Below, in pieces: positions 9,425 through 18,778 of a stretch of DNA of 64,000 nucleotides. The stretch is from the NCBI RefSeq assembly GCF_001442615.1, contig NZ_LMXN01000002.1:186001-250000 (forward strand), written 5' to 3'. Source of the DNA: Algoriphagus resistens. GTDB lineage: Bacteria; Bacteroidota; Bacteroidia; Cytophagales; Cyclobacteriaceae. The notes beneath the pieces were generated by a model. That model ran no database searches. It was not told where the DNA came from and saw only the letters and a list, made by a program, of their open reading frames with translations. Position numbers and translations under genes: made by a program. Each line of letters opens with the position of its first letter. The stretch's first letter is position 1.

Positions 9425-10311
9425 CGACTCTCTACTTTGAAACTAATAGGAAAAACAAGTGTTCTCGAAATAGGAATCTCATTTCGTGTTGCAGGTGCCC
9501 ATTTGGGCATTTGCTCAATTAGTCTTACAGCTTCTTGGTCAAAGGCTTCTCCCAGCGATTGAGTTACTTTAATTTCACTTATAGAGCTGTCTTTGTTTAC
9601 TCGGAAGGAAACTTTCACATAACCTTCTATTTTGTCTTTTCTATGTTCTTCTGGATAAGTGATATTGGAGGCAAACCACGCGTATAAATTCTCAAACCCA
9701 TCGATAGGATGGGCGTCTTCAAAGGTGGTCTTTGGTTCCTTTAAACTATTTTTAGCTTCTTCTGAGGCACTCAAAGTTACCTTAGGTGCTTCCTTAGGCT
9801 TTTCACTTGGAGGGGGAATTTCTTCAGCTTTTTCTTCAATGTTGACATCAATTAGGTCAGGGATTACAATCAATGGAGGTTCTGACTGAACAAATTCATC
9901 TTTTTGCGATTGCCCATTTTCAGCAATTTCTTCCTGATCATGTGGCACTGAATCAGCCAGCGATGAGTTCGATATGCTTGAATCAACTAAAGCAGCGTCA
10001 GAAGGTAATTCATGACCTGTAATGCTGTTTTCCACAGAATGGGAATCGATAACATCTTTAATACGGTCATCAATTACTTCAGATACTGTGTTTTCATTGT
10101 TAAGAGGTTGGTTTACTTTATTGAAAACCAACAGTCCAGTTATGCTGAAGGAAACTAAAACCAGTGAAACCCACATGACTGAATTGCGCCAATTCCAAGA
10201 ACCAGTTTTCCTCGTCTTATAATCCTGCAGGATTGAATCGAAGTCCTTCTGCTTTTCAATATCCATCGGTGTGAGATAGACATTTTCAATAATTTCAATC
10301 TTATTTCTCAT
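9421..10311 (-). CDS. TonB-like energy transducer protein
   Basis: A 296-residue protein with a cytoplasmic N-terminus (1-43), one transmembrane helix (about 44-63, VMWVSLVLVSFSITGLLVF), an acidic and proline-rich periplasmic spacer (about 64-195) and a C-terminal TonB domain (about 197-296) with the YP...GYVKVSFRV core. I chose the ATG at 10311, which overlaps the sigma-factor stop by 11 nt; a TTG at 10323 would add four residues. TonB proteins carry proton-motive energy to outer membrane transporters, but no ExbB, ExbD or receptor is adjacent. Its position directly after an ECF sigma factor is where an anti-sigma factor usually sits, so its unusual cytoplasmic N-terminal segment might bind the sigma factor; this is an inference. 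Confidence 0.85.
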   Translation of the reverse strand: MRNKIEIIENVYLTPMDIEKQKDFDSILQDYKTRKTGSWNWRNSVMWVSLVLVSFSITGLLVFNKVNQPLNNENTVSEVIDDRIKDVIDSHSVENSITGHELPSDAALVDSSISNSSLADSVPHDQEEIAENGQSQKDEFVQSEPPLIVIPDLIDVNIEEKAEEIPPPSEKPKEAPKVTLSASEEAKNSLKEPKTTFEDAHPIDGFENLYAWFASNITYPEEHRKDKIEGYVKVSFRVNKDSSISEIKVTQSLGEAFDQEAVRLIEQMPKWAPATRNEIPISRTLVFPISFKVESR

Positions 10312-10861
10312 GGCTTTTCTCAAGTACCTTTTTTAGTTTATTCAGCAGTCTATATGTTTTCACCTTGGCCAGATTCTCAGTTATGTTGAGAATAAACCCT
10401 ATTTCCCTGAATCCTTTTTTTTCGAAAAAGCGAAGCTCGATCAACAATAGTTCTTTATTGGACAACTTTCCAAGAGCCTTACTTAGATTGGAGAGATCAG
10501 TATCGGTATTTGATTCTGCAGGTTCTATCTCGGTGATCAATAAGGCTTTAATGCCCTCATCCACGGATACATACCTCACTTTGCTGCTGTCTCTGAAAAA
10601 CTGATTGCACTCATTGGCGGCAATGCGATACAAATAAGAGGAAAATGGTACCTCTCTATACACGTATTTTTCCAAGCCTACTAGTGCCTTGAGGAATACC
10701 TGTTGGGTGATATCTTTTGAAATTTCTAATTCCCTTACACGCCTAATGATAAACCAAAAAATCTCTTCAAAGTATAGATCATAAAGTTCACGGAAATGAG
10801 CCGGATCAGATTTAGCTTGCCTAATCAGAAATTCTTCATTCACCGAAATTTCTCTGTCCAT
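10301..10861 (-). CDS. ECF-type sigma-70 family RNA polymerase sigma factor
   Basis: A 186-residue extracytoplasmic-function sigma factor. Region 2 is visible as FRELYDLYFEEIFWFIIRR followed by DITQQVFLKAL and a SYLYRIAANECNQFFRD segment; region 4 is at the C-terminus (LSKALGKLSNKELLLIELRF, FREIGFILNITENLAKVKTYR, the helix-turn-helix). An in-frame TTG lies 39 nt upstream, but the ATG at 10861 gives a normal N-terminus for the family. It is the first gene of a three-gene minus-strand run and overlaps the TonB-like gene. It probably directs transcription of its own operon, including the secreted protease. Confidence 0.92.
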   Translation of the reverse strand: MDREISVNEEFLIRQAKSDPAHFRELYDLYFEEIFWFIIRRVRELEISKDITQQVFLKALVGLEKYVYREVPFSSYLYRIAANECNQFFRDSSKVRYVSVDEGIKALLITEIEPAESNTDTDLSNLSKALGKLSNKELLLIELRFFEKKGFREIGFILNITENLAKVKTYRLLNKLKKVLEKSHEK

Positions 10862-11043
10862 AAAAAGTAACTCTTTGTTTGCCACATTTGTATAATGCAA
10901 CTATTCCAAAAAGATACAGCTTGAGCCGATATTTTTTAATGTTTTAATTACAATCCTTTCCTTTCTGGGTCATTTGGATTTTAGTAAAGCCAAGTATTGG
11001 GAAGTTGCCTCTCTCTGGAACGCTCTTTGCACTTTTTTCCACA

Positions 11044-11709
11044 ATGCAATTCAAACACAAAGTTTTAGCGGGAGCAATGATCCTGATAGTTTTAGGCCTG
11101 TTTTCTTATCATACCAGCAACGCTCCTTACCCACCAGCAGAATCCCCTAACTTTTCCGAAGGCATACACCCAAACGTGAGAAATGCTTTCTTGGGAGTTT
11201 GGGCTAGATATGACTCTTTGCACCGCTACGGGTTTGAGGTGATACAAATGGAGATTAGTACGTCTACTATGCAGGCTCAGCCAGTGATCGATCTCAGTGA
11301 GATTTTCAGCAACAAGCGTCGGTATAAATTAAATATAGCCAAGAAAGTCTTAGACTCAGGAGATCTGAATATATCGGATCTGCCTGAGGATGTTCTTAGA
11401 GGATGGTTTGCCCATGAATTGGGTCATATAGTAGATTATGAAAATCATTCCAATGCAGGAATGGTACTCTATGGAATCCGTTATTCCCTCTCTGATAAAT
11501 ACAAGCGCGGGCGGGAGCATGAGGCCGACAGCATTGCTATTAGACACGGCTTTCGTGAGGATATCATTGCCACCAAAAAATACCTGATGGAAAGTGATTT
11601 TATCTCTCCCATTTATCAGTCACAGCTGAAGAAATACTACATGTCCATCCGTGGAGCTGAGCTTTGTCCGGACGAGCGTATTCCGGTTCTGCCTAAGGTT
11701 GAGCTATAA
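11044..11709 (+). CDS. membrane-anchored HELGH metallopeptidase-like protein
   Basis: A 221-residue protein with an N-terminal hydrophobic segment (about 7-22) serving as signal or membrane anchor. The active-site motif HELGH lies at 124-128, and a downstream REHEADSIAIRHGF segment resembles the EADxxA third-ligand motif of M48-type peptidases, though overall length and context do not match HtpX. I chose the ATG at 11044; an in-frame TTG at 11005 is less likely. The gene converges on the GH3-family gene and overlaps its 3' end by 17 nt. Substrate unknown. It may degrade proteins at the inner membrane or periplasm. Confidence 0.7.
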   Translation: MQFKHKVLAGAMILIVLGLFSYHTSNAPYPPAESPNFSEGIHPNVRNAFLGVWARYDSLHRYGFEVIQMEISTSTMQAQPVIDLSEIFSNKRRYKLNIAKKVLDSGDLNISDLPEDVLRGWFAHELGHIVDYENHSNAGMVLYGIRYSLSDKYKRGREHEADSIAIRHGFREDIIATKKYLMESDFISPIYQSQLKKYYMSIRGAELCPDERIPVLPKVEL

Positions 11710-13213
11710 AGGACAGCAGGGATTCCATTTTCTCAGCCTTCATAACTTTAGGCGTTTTGGTCTGCCCGCCTTTCTTGTTTTCTAGTGCCAAATAGCCCGT
11801 GTATTGGTCTTTTGAGATAACTTTCACGTCAACTCCTTTTAATGCCCTAGACCTTGCTACTTCGTAATTTTTATTTGCTGCCTTCAGCAATTCATCCAGC
11901 TTTTCTGCCAAATCGGTTGACTGCAGGTCAGAAACCAAAACCCACTGATGGATGTATTCTCCATCTGTATTTTTGTGAGCAGCGACCATGTATTCATTGA
12001 TGGTTTTTCCCTTAATTTCTGCCAGTTCCAGAATGGCTTTATCCATTTTCTCTTCGGAAAGCTGGGAACCAACTACATTGAGGAAGAATTTGGTCCGTCC
12101 TGTGATTTTGATCTGTGGCGGTGTCAAAGATTCAAAGCGGATCACATCCCCGATGGCATAACGCCAAGCACCTGCGCAGGAACTGAGCAACAGCACATAC
12201 TCCTTCCCAACTTCCACCTCATCGATTCCCAGTACCAGTGGAGTGCTAAGCAATTCCCCAGATTCGTCTATTCCACGCTCATCGAAGGGAATAAATTCGA
12301 AAAAGTATCCATGGTGTAAAGCCAATTTCATCGCCATGGTACCAGGCTGACAGGTATAAGCGATGAATCCCTCCGAAGCCAAATAAGTATCCAATATAGA
12401 AATAGGTCTTTTGCAGATCGCTTCAAAATCCTCCCGATATGTTTCAAAGGCTATACCGCCTGAGGCATATACCTGGAAGTTTGGCCAGATATCATGGATA
12501 GTCTCGAGCTGATGCCGGTCTATAATCCGCTTCAGCATAAGCAAAACCCAGGAAGGGATTCCTGCGATGGCACCGATATTCCACTCGGGGGCCTGTTTGG
12601 TAATGACATCTACCCGCTCGTCCCAATCGGTGATGCATGCTATTTCCTTTCCCGGTCTGTAGAAAATGTCATACCAATCGGGGAAATTACTCACGTTGAT
12701 TCCTGAAATTTCTCCCTCTTCAAACCCATGTTCGTTGCGGGTCAGACTGGCCGAACTGCTCAGCATCAGTACTTCGGATTCAAAAAGTACTTCTGGGAAA
12801 TCGAAGTCATGAAGGGAATTGATCATGGATGTCCCCACCGATTTCATAGTGGCCAAAAACGCATCGGTTATGGGAATACGCTTGCTACTATTTCCTGTCG
12901 TTCCGCTACTTCTGGCAAAGAAACGCGGTTTGCCCGGCCAGGAAATATCCGAAAAGCGTTCCTGTCTTGACCACCACTGTGCATGCATCTGCTCATAATT
13001 GAAGATTGGGACTTCTTTTCTGTATGTAGCGATGAGGTGATCGGATTTCAGAATTTCTTCAAAACCATAATATTTTCCAAAAGCCGTATTTTTCGCTTGA
13101 GTGAGCAGCTCACGCAGTTGGTTTTCCTGCGAAACCTCCGGGCTGTCTTCTGCAGATTGGAGTTTTGCGGTGATGTCTATTCCGGCTTTTACGAGCTTAC
13201 CTAAGATGGGCAT
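11693..13213 (-). CDS. GH3 auxin-responsive promoter family protein (acyl-adenylate/amido synthetase fold)
   Basis: A 506-residue soluble protein of the GH3 family, which in plants conjugates amino acids to hormones such as jasmonate and auxin through an acyl-adenylate intermediate. The ATP-binding segment FARSSGTTGNSSKRIP (about 105-120) is characteristic, followed by YASGGIAFETYR and the WRYAIGDVIRF block near the C-terminal lobe. No signal peptide is present. Bacterial GH3 proteins are widespread in Bacteroidota but their substrates are not established. It stands alone, with its 3' end overlapping the convergent HELGH peptidase gene. Confidence 0.88.
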   Translation of the reverse strand: MPILGKLVKAGIDITAKLQSAEDSPEVSQENQLRELLTQAKNTAFGKYYGFEEILKSDHLIATYRKEVPIFNYEQMHAQWWSRQERFSDISWPGKPRFFARSSGTTGNSSKRIPITDAFLATMKSVGTSMINSLHDFDFPEVLFESEVLMLSSSASLTRNEHGFEEGEISGINVSNFPDWYDIFYRPGKEIACITDWDERVDVITKQAPEWNIGAIAGIPSWVLLMLKRIIDRHQLETIHDIWPNFQVYASGGIAFETYREDFEAICKRPISILDTYLASEGFIAYTCQPGTMAMKLALHHGYFFEFIPFDERGIDESGELLSTPLVLGIDEVEVGKEYVLLLSSCAGAWRYAIGDVIRFESLTPPQIKITGRTKFFLNVVGSQLSEEKMDKAILELAEIKGKTINEYMVAAHKNTDGEYIHQWVLVSDLQSTDLAEKLDELLKAANKNYEVARSRALKGVDVKVISKDQYTGYLALENKKGGQTKTPKVMKAEKMESLLSFIAQP

Positions 13214-13426
13214 GAATGGTCTTTTTGGTATGTAGTGACAAAGGCCATGCCTTCGGGAAGTACCAAGTGAGAAGTAGGAGGCGGATGTGAGAAATTTGAA
13301 GGGGACAAGCTCAAGTTTAAATCCAAACCTGAGGGTTTACTCAGCGTCCTCTGCGTCTTTAGATACTTTAAAGTTGGTGCAATACGCTACCACTTTTCAA
13401 CTTTCCCACATTGCGACGCTATTCAA

Positions 13427-13457
13427 GTTGCAATTACATGCATTTGCCTTAATTTTG
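13427..13457 (+). promoter_or_regulatory. putative Bacteroidota-type promoter for glnS
   Basis: GTTG at 13427-13430 and TAATTTTG at 13450-13457, 19 nt apart, fit the Bacteroidota housekeeping pattern of a TTG element and a TAnnTTTG element. The predicted transcript would start near 13463, giving a very short leader before the glnS ATG at 13475. Confidence 0.45.
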
Positions 13458-13474
13458 ACTTTCAATTTTGATCT

Positions 13475-15517
13475 ATGACTGAAGAATCCGCCTCTCTTAA
13501 TTTTATCGAACAAATTATTGCAGACGATTTGGCCGCAGGTTTTGACCCGAATAAACTTCGGTTCAGATTTCCTCCCGAGCCAAATGGTTATTTACATATT
13601 GGCCACGCCGCTTCTATTTGCCTGAATTTTGGCCTTGGTGAACAGCATAATGCCCCGGTCAATCTTCGCTTTGATGATACCAACCCGAGCAAAGAAGAAC
13701 AGGAATATGTGGATGCGATCAAATATGATATTCAATGGCTGGGTTTCAAATGGGCACAGGAATGCTATTCCTCTGACTATTTCCAGCAGATGTACGATTG
13801 GGCTATACAGCTTATCAAAGAAGGAAAAGCCTACGTGGATGAGCAGTCCGCTGCCGCTATGGCGGAGCAAAAAGGGACACCCACTACACCTGGGGTGGCC
13901 AGCCCATTCCGTAATCGCTCTGTAGAGGAAAATCTGGATTTATTTGAGCGGATGAAATCCGGAGAGTTTGAGCAGGGAAGCTATGTGCTCCGTGCCAAAA
14001 TCGACATGGCTTCTCCAAATATGCTGATGCGTGATCCGCTTTTGTACAGAATAGTGAGAAAAGCACACCATCGAACAGGAACCGAGTGGTGCATCTATCC
14101 TATGTACGATTGGGCACATGGTGAGTCGGACTACATTGAGCAGGTTTCACATTCGCTGTGTACGCTGGAATTCAAAATGCACCGGGAGTTATACGATTGG
14201 TTTTTGGATCAGATTTATGACTCGGCAAAGCTGAGGCCTAAGCAAAGAGAATTTGCACGTAGAAACCTGAGCTACACTGTAATGAGTAAGCGAAAACTTC
14301 TGGAATTGGTACAAACCAATACAGTAACAGGCTGGGATGACCCACGCATGCCTACAATTTCGGGTTTGCGAAGAAGAGGTTACACGCCAGAGTCCATCCG
14401 TAAATTCTCTGATCTATCAGGGATCTCCAAGCGTGATTCGGTGACGGATGTGTCCTTGCTGGAATATTGTATCCGTGAGGATTTAAATAAATCTGCTACC
14501 CGCGTGATGGGGGTTTTGGACCCTGTGAAGTTGATTATTACCAATTATCCCGCTGGCAAAACTGAGATTCTTAAAGCTGAAAACAACCCGGAAGATCCTA
14601 ACTCGGGAACACATGATTTACCGTTCAGTGGTGAATTGTATATTGAACGAGAGGACTTTAAAGAGGAAGCTGGAGGCAAATTCTTCCGCTTGACTTTGGG
14701 GAATGAAGTTCGTCTGAAAAGCGCATACATTATCAAGGCAGAATCCGTGGTAAAGGATGATGCGGGAAATATTACGGAGATCCATTGTTCTGCTGACCTG
14801 GATTCAAAATCTGGAACCGGGACTGAAGCCAGCACACGAAAGGTAAAGGGAACGCTTCACTGGGTATCTATACCCCATGCTATCAAAGCGGAAGTTCGGG
14901 AGTATGACAGATTATTTCTAGACGAAGCACCTGACAGCCATGAGGATAAAAACTTTATGGAATTCGTCAATCCTGATTCTCTACATGTGATTAAGGAGGC
15001 GTATTTGGAACCTTTTCTGAAGGAAGCAAGTATGGATGATAAGTTCCAGTTTCAGCGCTTAGGATACTTTACCTTGGATAAGGATTCTACTGCAGAGAAG
15101 TTAGTCTTCAACAAAACGGTAGGTTTACGTGATTCCTGGATAAAGCAACAACCTGCTGCTGCTCTAACTAGCCATACTACCAGGCAGGTAAATCAAGGTA
15201 GTGGACAGGAGCAAGGTCAACGTTCTGCTATCAATGAAATTCAGAAGATCGCTAAGAAATACACCAACCTCTCTGGAGATAAGTTGGCGGCCGCTAGAGC
15301 TGATATCATAAAATTAGCCGGGGAAGTAAGCTATGAAGAATTGTCTCCCCTATTCAATACAGCAGCTAAAAAAGTGGGTACCCGTATTGGTGTGATGATC
15401 ACTTTAGGAGTGCTGTTGAATAAAGGTCAAGAGAGAAATTCTGAGATCGATGCTTTTATCAGGGCTGGAATTGCGGATGAAAATGAGGAGCTTGCCAAGG
15501 AGGCTGCGAATATTTGA
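13475..15517 (+). CDS. glnS: glutaminyl-tRNA synthetase with C-terminal extension
   Basis: Charges tRNA-Gln with glutamine using ATP (class Ic aminoacyl-tRNA synthetase, cytoplasm). HIGH is at residues 41-44 within PNGYLHIGHA, and the KMSKS-equivalent is VMSKR near 269-273. The catalytic core and the two anticodon-binding beta-barrels are complete up to GYFTLDKDSTAEKLVFNKTVGLRDSW, which corresponds to the C-terminus of the 554-residue E. coli enzyme. A further 122 residues follow (559-680): a Gln/Ser-rich linker and an Ala/Lys-rich helical domain. The extension is not a frameshift product since it is continuous and ends just before a strong terminator. Presence of GlnRS implies direct glutaminylation rather than reliance on GatCAB for tRNA-Gln. 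Confidence 0.96.
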   Translation: MTEESASLNFIEQIIADDLAAGFDPNKLRFRFPPEPNGYLHIGHAASICLNFGLGEQHNAPVNLRFDDTNPSKEEQEYVDAIKYDIQWLGFKWAQECYSSDYFQQMYDWAIQLIKEGKAYVDEQSAAAMAEQKGTPTTPGVASPFRNRSVEENLDLFERMKSGEFEQGSYVLRAKIDMASPNMLMRDPLLYRIVRKAHHRTGTEWCIYPMYDWAHGESDYIEQVSHSLCTLEFKMHRELYDWFLDQIYDSAKLRPKQREFARRNLSYTVMSKRKLLELVQTNTVTGWDDPRMPTISGLRRRGYTPESIRKFSDLSGISKRDSVTDVSLLEYCIREDLNKSATRVMGVLDPVKLIITNYPAGKTEILKAENNPEDPNSGTHDLPFSGELYIEREDFKEEAGGKFFRLTLGNEVRLKSAYIIKAESVVKDDAGNITEIHCSADLDSKSGTGTEASTRKVKGTLHWVSIPHAIKAEVREYDRLFLDEAPDSHEDKNFMEFVNPDSLHVIKEAYLEPFLKEASMDDKFQFQRLGYFTLDKDSTAEKLVFNKTVGLRDSWIKQQPAAALTSHTTRQVNQGSGQEQGQRSAINEIQKIAKKYTNLSGDKLAAARADIIKLAGEVSYEELSPLFNTAAKKVGTRIGVMITLGVLLNKGQERNSEIDAFIRAGIADENEELAKEAANI

Positions 15518-15545
15518 AACTGGAAATTTAAGATTTGAGTTTATT

Positions 15546-15579
15546 GCCCGCTAAAATTATTCAGCGGGCGATTTTTTTT
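15546..15579 (+). terminator. rho-independent terminator of glnS
   Basis: GCCCGCT (15546-15552) pairs with AGCGGGC (15563-15569); the stem extends to 10 pairs with ATT on one side and GAT on the other, one being a G-T wobble. The 10-nt loop is AT-rich and eight or more T residues follow. It lies about 30 nt after the glnS stop. The rest of the spacer up to 15811 holds nothing else I can identify. Confidence 0.88.
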
Positions 15580-15811
15580 AACCAATACAATCTTGGCTTC
15601 ATTTGACAGTGGCCCAATCCTTTCATGTATGTTCACCCGGAAGCAAATATGGCATACCCGGGACTTTATCTGCAAATCCTACTTTACCGATAATAAAGCG
15701 TCTCTATCCATAATCCCTAACTGCTGAACCAGGAATTACATGGATCATACGTAAACCTTGGAAAGCGCTGGCGGTTTTGATGAAACCAACAACCAACAGT
15801 TACACACATGG

Positions 15812-18655
15812 CTATTTATCCACATCTATAGGAACTTTCTGCTGATTAATTAACACTGGCTTTCCGAAACCCAGTTTTTCAAGGCCTGCAAATTGTGTTT
15901 TTGCATCCCCTACTATCAGCCAGATCATCTTGTTTGGATCTAGGTAGTTACCTGCCAATTCCTGAATTCTTTCTACAGTCATCTCATTCACTATTTTCTC
16001 CCTATCCTTGACATAATCAGGATCCCATCCAAATTCGCTGATATTCTCCAACATATTCAGCTTGGCACCTGCTGTTTCGAAAGCCCGGGCATTACTCTTG
16101 ATCATAAAACTCTTGGTGGTTTCCAGATCCTGAGTAGTATAGGTTGAGGAATAATCAGTAAGTATATCCTTCACAAGCTGTGCTGATTCATAGGTAACAT
16201 TACTTCGCACACCACTACTAATAGTAAAAGGAGCTGCTACCTTTCCACCTGCAAAAGAAGATCGAATCCCGTATGTATAACCTTTGCCCTCACGCAGTTC
16301 CTGTGTTAGCCTGGATGCAAAACCTCCTCCTCCCAAGATGTAGTTCATTATCACAGCCGGGTAGTAATCTGGGTGCGTAGAAGTCATGGCTGGGTATCCA
16401 AACTGCAACATAGACTGCTTAGAGTCCGGGATATCATAAAAATAAACTTTAGCCATCTCCGGTCTTGAAGGTGCATCATAGGCAGGAATACTCACATCCT
16501 TACTTTCCCAGTCATTTATTAAAGGCTGCAGGGAAGCAATGATATTCACTTTACCAAGATCTCCTACCACATGCATTCTGGTGACGGAGGGAGAAATGAA
16601 CTTATCATAATAGTTTTTCAGGTCATCTAATGTAATAGCTTCTACAGACTTAATACTTCCCATGATATTCTGGGAACGGATATTACCCTCTCCGTAGATC
16701 AGCTTATTAAATTCATTCTGAGCAACCATATTTGGACTAGCTTCCAGCTGCCGAATACGGCTGATGGTAGATTGCCTGGCCAATTCAAACTCAACGGAAT
16801 CCCATCTTGGCTCTAGAATGATTTCTTTGACCAAATCCATTACCGCGTTGTAATTTCTACTCAAGGTATTTACAGCTATCGTTGTGCTCTCAGTAGTAGC
16901 ATACACATTCACAGAAGCTCCTAATTGATTTATTACATCCTCAAGTTCGGCAGTAGTTTTGGTTTTAGTCCCTTTAGTCATTAACTGAGCTAGAAGATTG
17001 GCAACCCCTACTTTCTCTGAATCATCCAGCAACTGTCCACCATCAATTACCATATTGAATTGCACCAGAGGCACTTCATGATTTTCTATGCCATACACTT
17101 GTATGCCATTGGCAAGGGAGTCTTCCCAAACTGCAGGAATGGTCACTTCAGGAGCTTTGCCATAGGGAGGCTCAACTGACCTATCAAAAGTGGAGGGAGC
17201 TTTTTCGTATGTAGCCTGAATCGAAGCATCAAAGCTTTCTTCCGCACCTTGAACGATCTGCTCTTCCACCACTTCGGCTTTCTCTGATCCTTCAAGGGCA
17301 GCAATCACCTTTCCCTTAGGGACAAAGCTGGTAGCTATGTAGTTCTTACCATAAATGTATTGATTGAATACCCGCATCACATCCTCGCTGCTCACGGCCA
17401 ACACATTTTGAATATCTTGATTGATAAAGCCCGGATCGTGGGCGAAAATATTGTATTCTGTCAGCTGAACTCCTTTACCCAATACACTGGAAAGCATATT
17501 GTAAAAGCGGGTTTCCTGTCCGGCTTTAATGCGGGCTAGGTCTTTTTCGGAAATGCCTTCTTGTTTAAATTTCGCAAATGCTTCTTCGATGGCAGCTGCT
17601 ACGTCATCCAAGTCTTTGTCGTCAAACGCACGAACAGATAATTCAAGCTGTCCTGCCAATTCCGAAGTACCATTGTACATGCTGATATTCGAAGTCAGCT
17701 TCTTATCATCGATCAATACCACATTAAGCGGAGCCTTTTTTCCGCTCGCCAAATACTCTGCCAGAACATCCAAAGCATAGGAATCAGCATGGTACTGTTC
17801 CACAGTTGGCCAAGTCATAGTCAGCTCAGGCAATCGGGCGAAGTTATCTTCATGGTATAACTTCTTGATAGTTTCTACTTTACCAGGCCTCGGCGTAAGT
17901 GGCTCTATAGGCTCTCCAGCTGCTATTTCATCAAAATACTTTTTCACCCATTCTTTAGCTTGCTTAGGGTCAAAATCACCTGCAATGGTCAGCGTCACAT
18001 TGTTTGGTACGTACCAGCGTGTGAAAAACTCCTTCACATCAGCAAGGGTGGCATTCTGAAGATCCTCCAATGATCCGATCACCTGCCAATTGTAAGGATG
18101 GTCTTTTGGATACAGATTTTTATCAATCACATAGGAAGTATGTCCATAAGGTTGATTATCTACGCCCTGACGCTTTTCATTTTTCACCACCTGCTTTTCC
18201 TTTGCCAAAACAGGATCAGTCACCGTATTGATAAACCAGCCCAGCTTGTCAGCTTCTGCCCAGATCATTTTTTCCAGCGCATCATTCGGAACGGTCTGAA
18301 GGTAATTGGTACGATCCCGGCTGGTAGAACCGTTAGCACCTGACCCTCCGATTCTAGCCGTCATTTTATCAAGCCCACCTTTGCCCAGATTCTCTGATTC
18401 AAGAAATAATAAATGTTCAAATAGATGCGCAAAGCCAGTTCTTCCCTCTTTTTCTCGTGCTGAGCCTACATGCGCAGTGAGTGAAACTGCTACTACAGGA
18501 TCCGAACGATCTATATGAAAAATAACTTCAAGACCATTGTCTAGTTTGAATTTTTCAAATTCTACATTAAACTCCTGTGGAGCGGTTTCTGTCTTTTTGC
18601 TACAGCCTGAAGCAAGGATCACCAGAAGTAGCAGCGAGGTAATTATTTTGAACAT
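15812..18655 (-). CDS. M16 family (pitrilysin/insulinase-like) zinc peptidase, lipoprotein
   Basis: A 947-residue two-lobed M16 peptidase. The signal peptide ends in a lipobox, ILASGC (Cys18), so the protein is probably lipid-anchored in the periplasm or outer membrane. The inverted zinc motif H77-L-F-E80-H81 and the downstream glutamate near 160 (VVKNEKR) complete the zinc site in the N-terminal lobe. The C-terminal lobe (about 500-930) carries the substrate-binding R/Y region (TQELREGKGYTYG) but no second zinc motif, as expected for this family. Such proteases degrade short peptides. The gene is isolated between glnS and a small unknown gene. Confidence 0.93.
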   Translation of the reverse strand: MFKIITSLLLLVILASGCSKKTETAPQEFNVEFEKFKLDNGLEVIFHIDRSDPVVAVSLTAHVGSAREKEGRTGFAHLFEHLLFLESENLGKGGLDKMTARIGGSGANGSTSRDRTNYLQTVPNDALEKMIWAEADKLGWFINTVTDPVLAKEKQVVKNEKRQGVDNQPYGHTSYVIDKNLYPKDHPYNWQVIGSLEDLQNATLADVKEFFTRWYVPNNVTLTIAGDFDPKQAKEWVKKYFDEIAAGEPIEPLTPRPGKVETIKKLYHEDNFARLPELTMTWPTVEQYHADSYALDVLAEYLASGKKAPLNVVLIDDKKLTSNISMYNGTSELAGQLELSVRAFDDKDLDDVAAAIEEAFAKFKQEGISEKDLARIKAGQETRFYNMLSSVLGKGVQLTEYNIFAHDPGFINQDIQNVLAVSSEDVMRVFNQYIYGKNYIATSFVPKGKVIAALEGSEKAEVVEEQIVQGAEESFDASIQATYEKAPSTFDRSVEPPYGKAPEVTIPAVWEDSLANGIQVYGIENHEVPLVQFNMVIDGGQLLDDSEKVGVANLLAQLMTKGTKTKTTAELEDVINQLGASVNVYATTESTTIAVNTLSRNYNAVMDLVKEIILEPRWDSVEFELARQSTISRIRQLEASPNMVAQNEFNKLIYGEGNIRSQNIMGSIKSVEAITLDDLKNYYDKFISPSVTRMHVVGDLGKVNIIASLQPLINDWESKDVSIPAYDAPSRPEMAKVYFYDIPDSKQSMLQFGYPAMTSTHPDYYPAVIMNYILGGGGFASRLTQELREGKGYTYGIRSSFAGGKVAAPFTISSGVRSNVTYESAQLVKDILTDYSSTYTTQDLETTKSFMIKSNARAFETAGAKLNMLENISEFGWDPDYVKDREKIVNEMTVERIQELAGNYLDPNKMIWLIVGDAKTQFAGLEKLGFGKPVLINQQKVPIDVDK

Positions 18656-18778
18656 TTCTATGTAGGTTTTCTTACCCCTAATTAATAGAAATAATTACCC
18701 GAATCAACATGAAATTGGTTAATCGGAGAAGTCTAATTAGAAATTACTGTGCTTAAAAATTAAAAACCGTCTAAAAAG

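Noticed and set aside
11044..11709. HtpX-type M48 protease
   Set aside because: HELGH and an EAD-like motif are present, but length and membrane topology do not match HtpX, so only a general metallopeptidase call is made.
13336..13365. CTCAGCGTCCTCTGCGTCTTTAG segment, and similar text near 40686-40735
   Set aside because: Resembles low-complexity intergenic sequence seen in many bacterial genomes, but the two places share too little to call a repeat family from this window alone.
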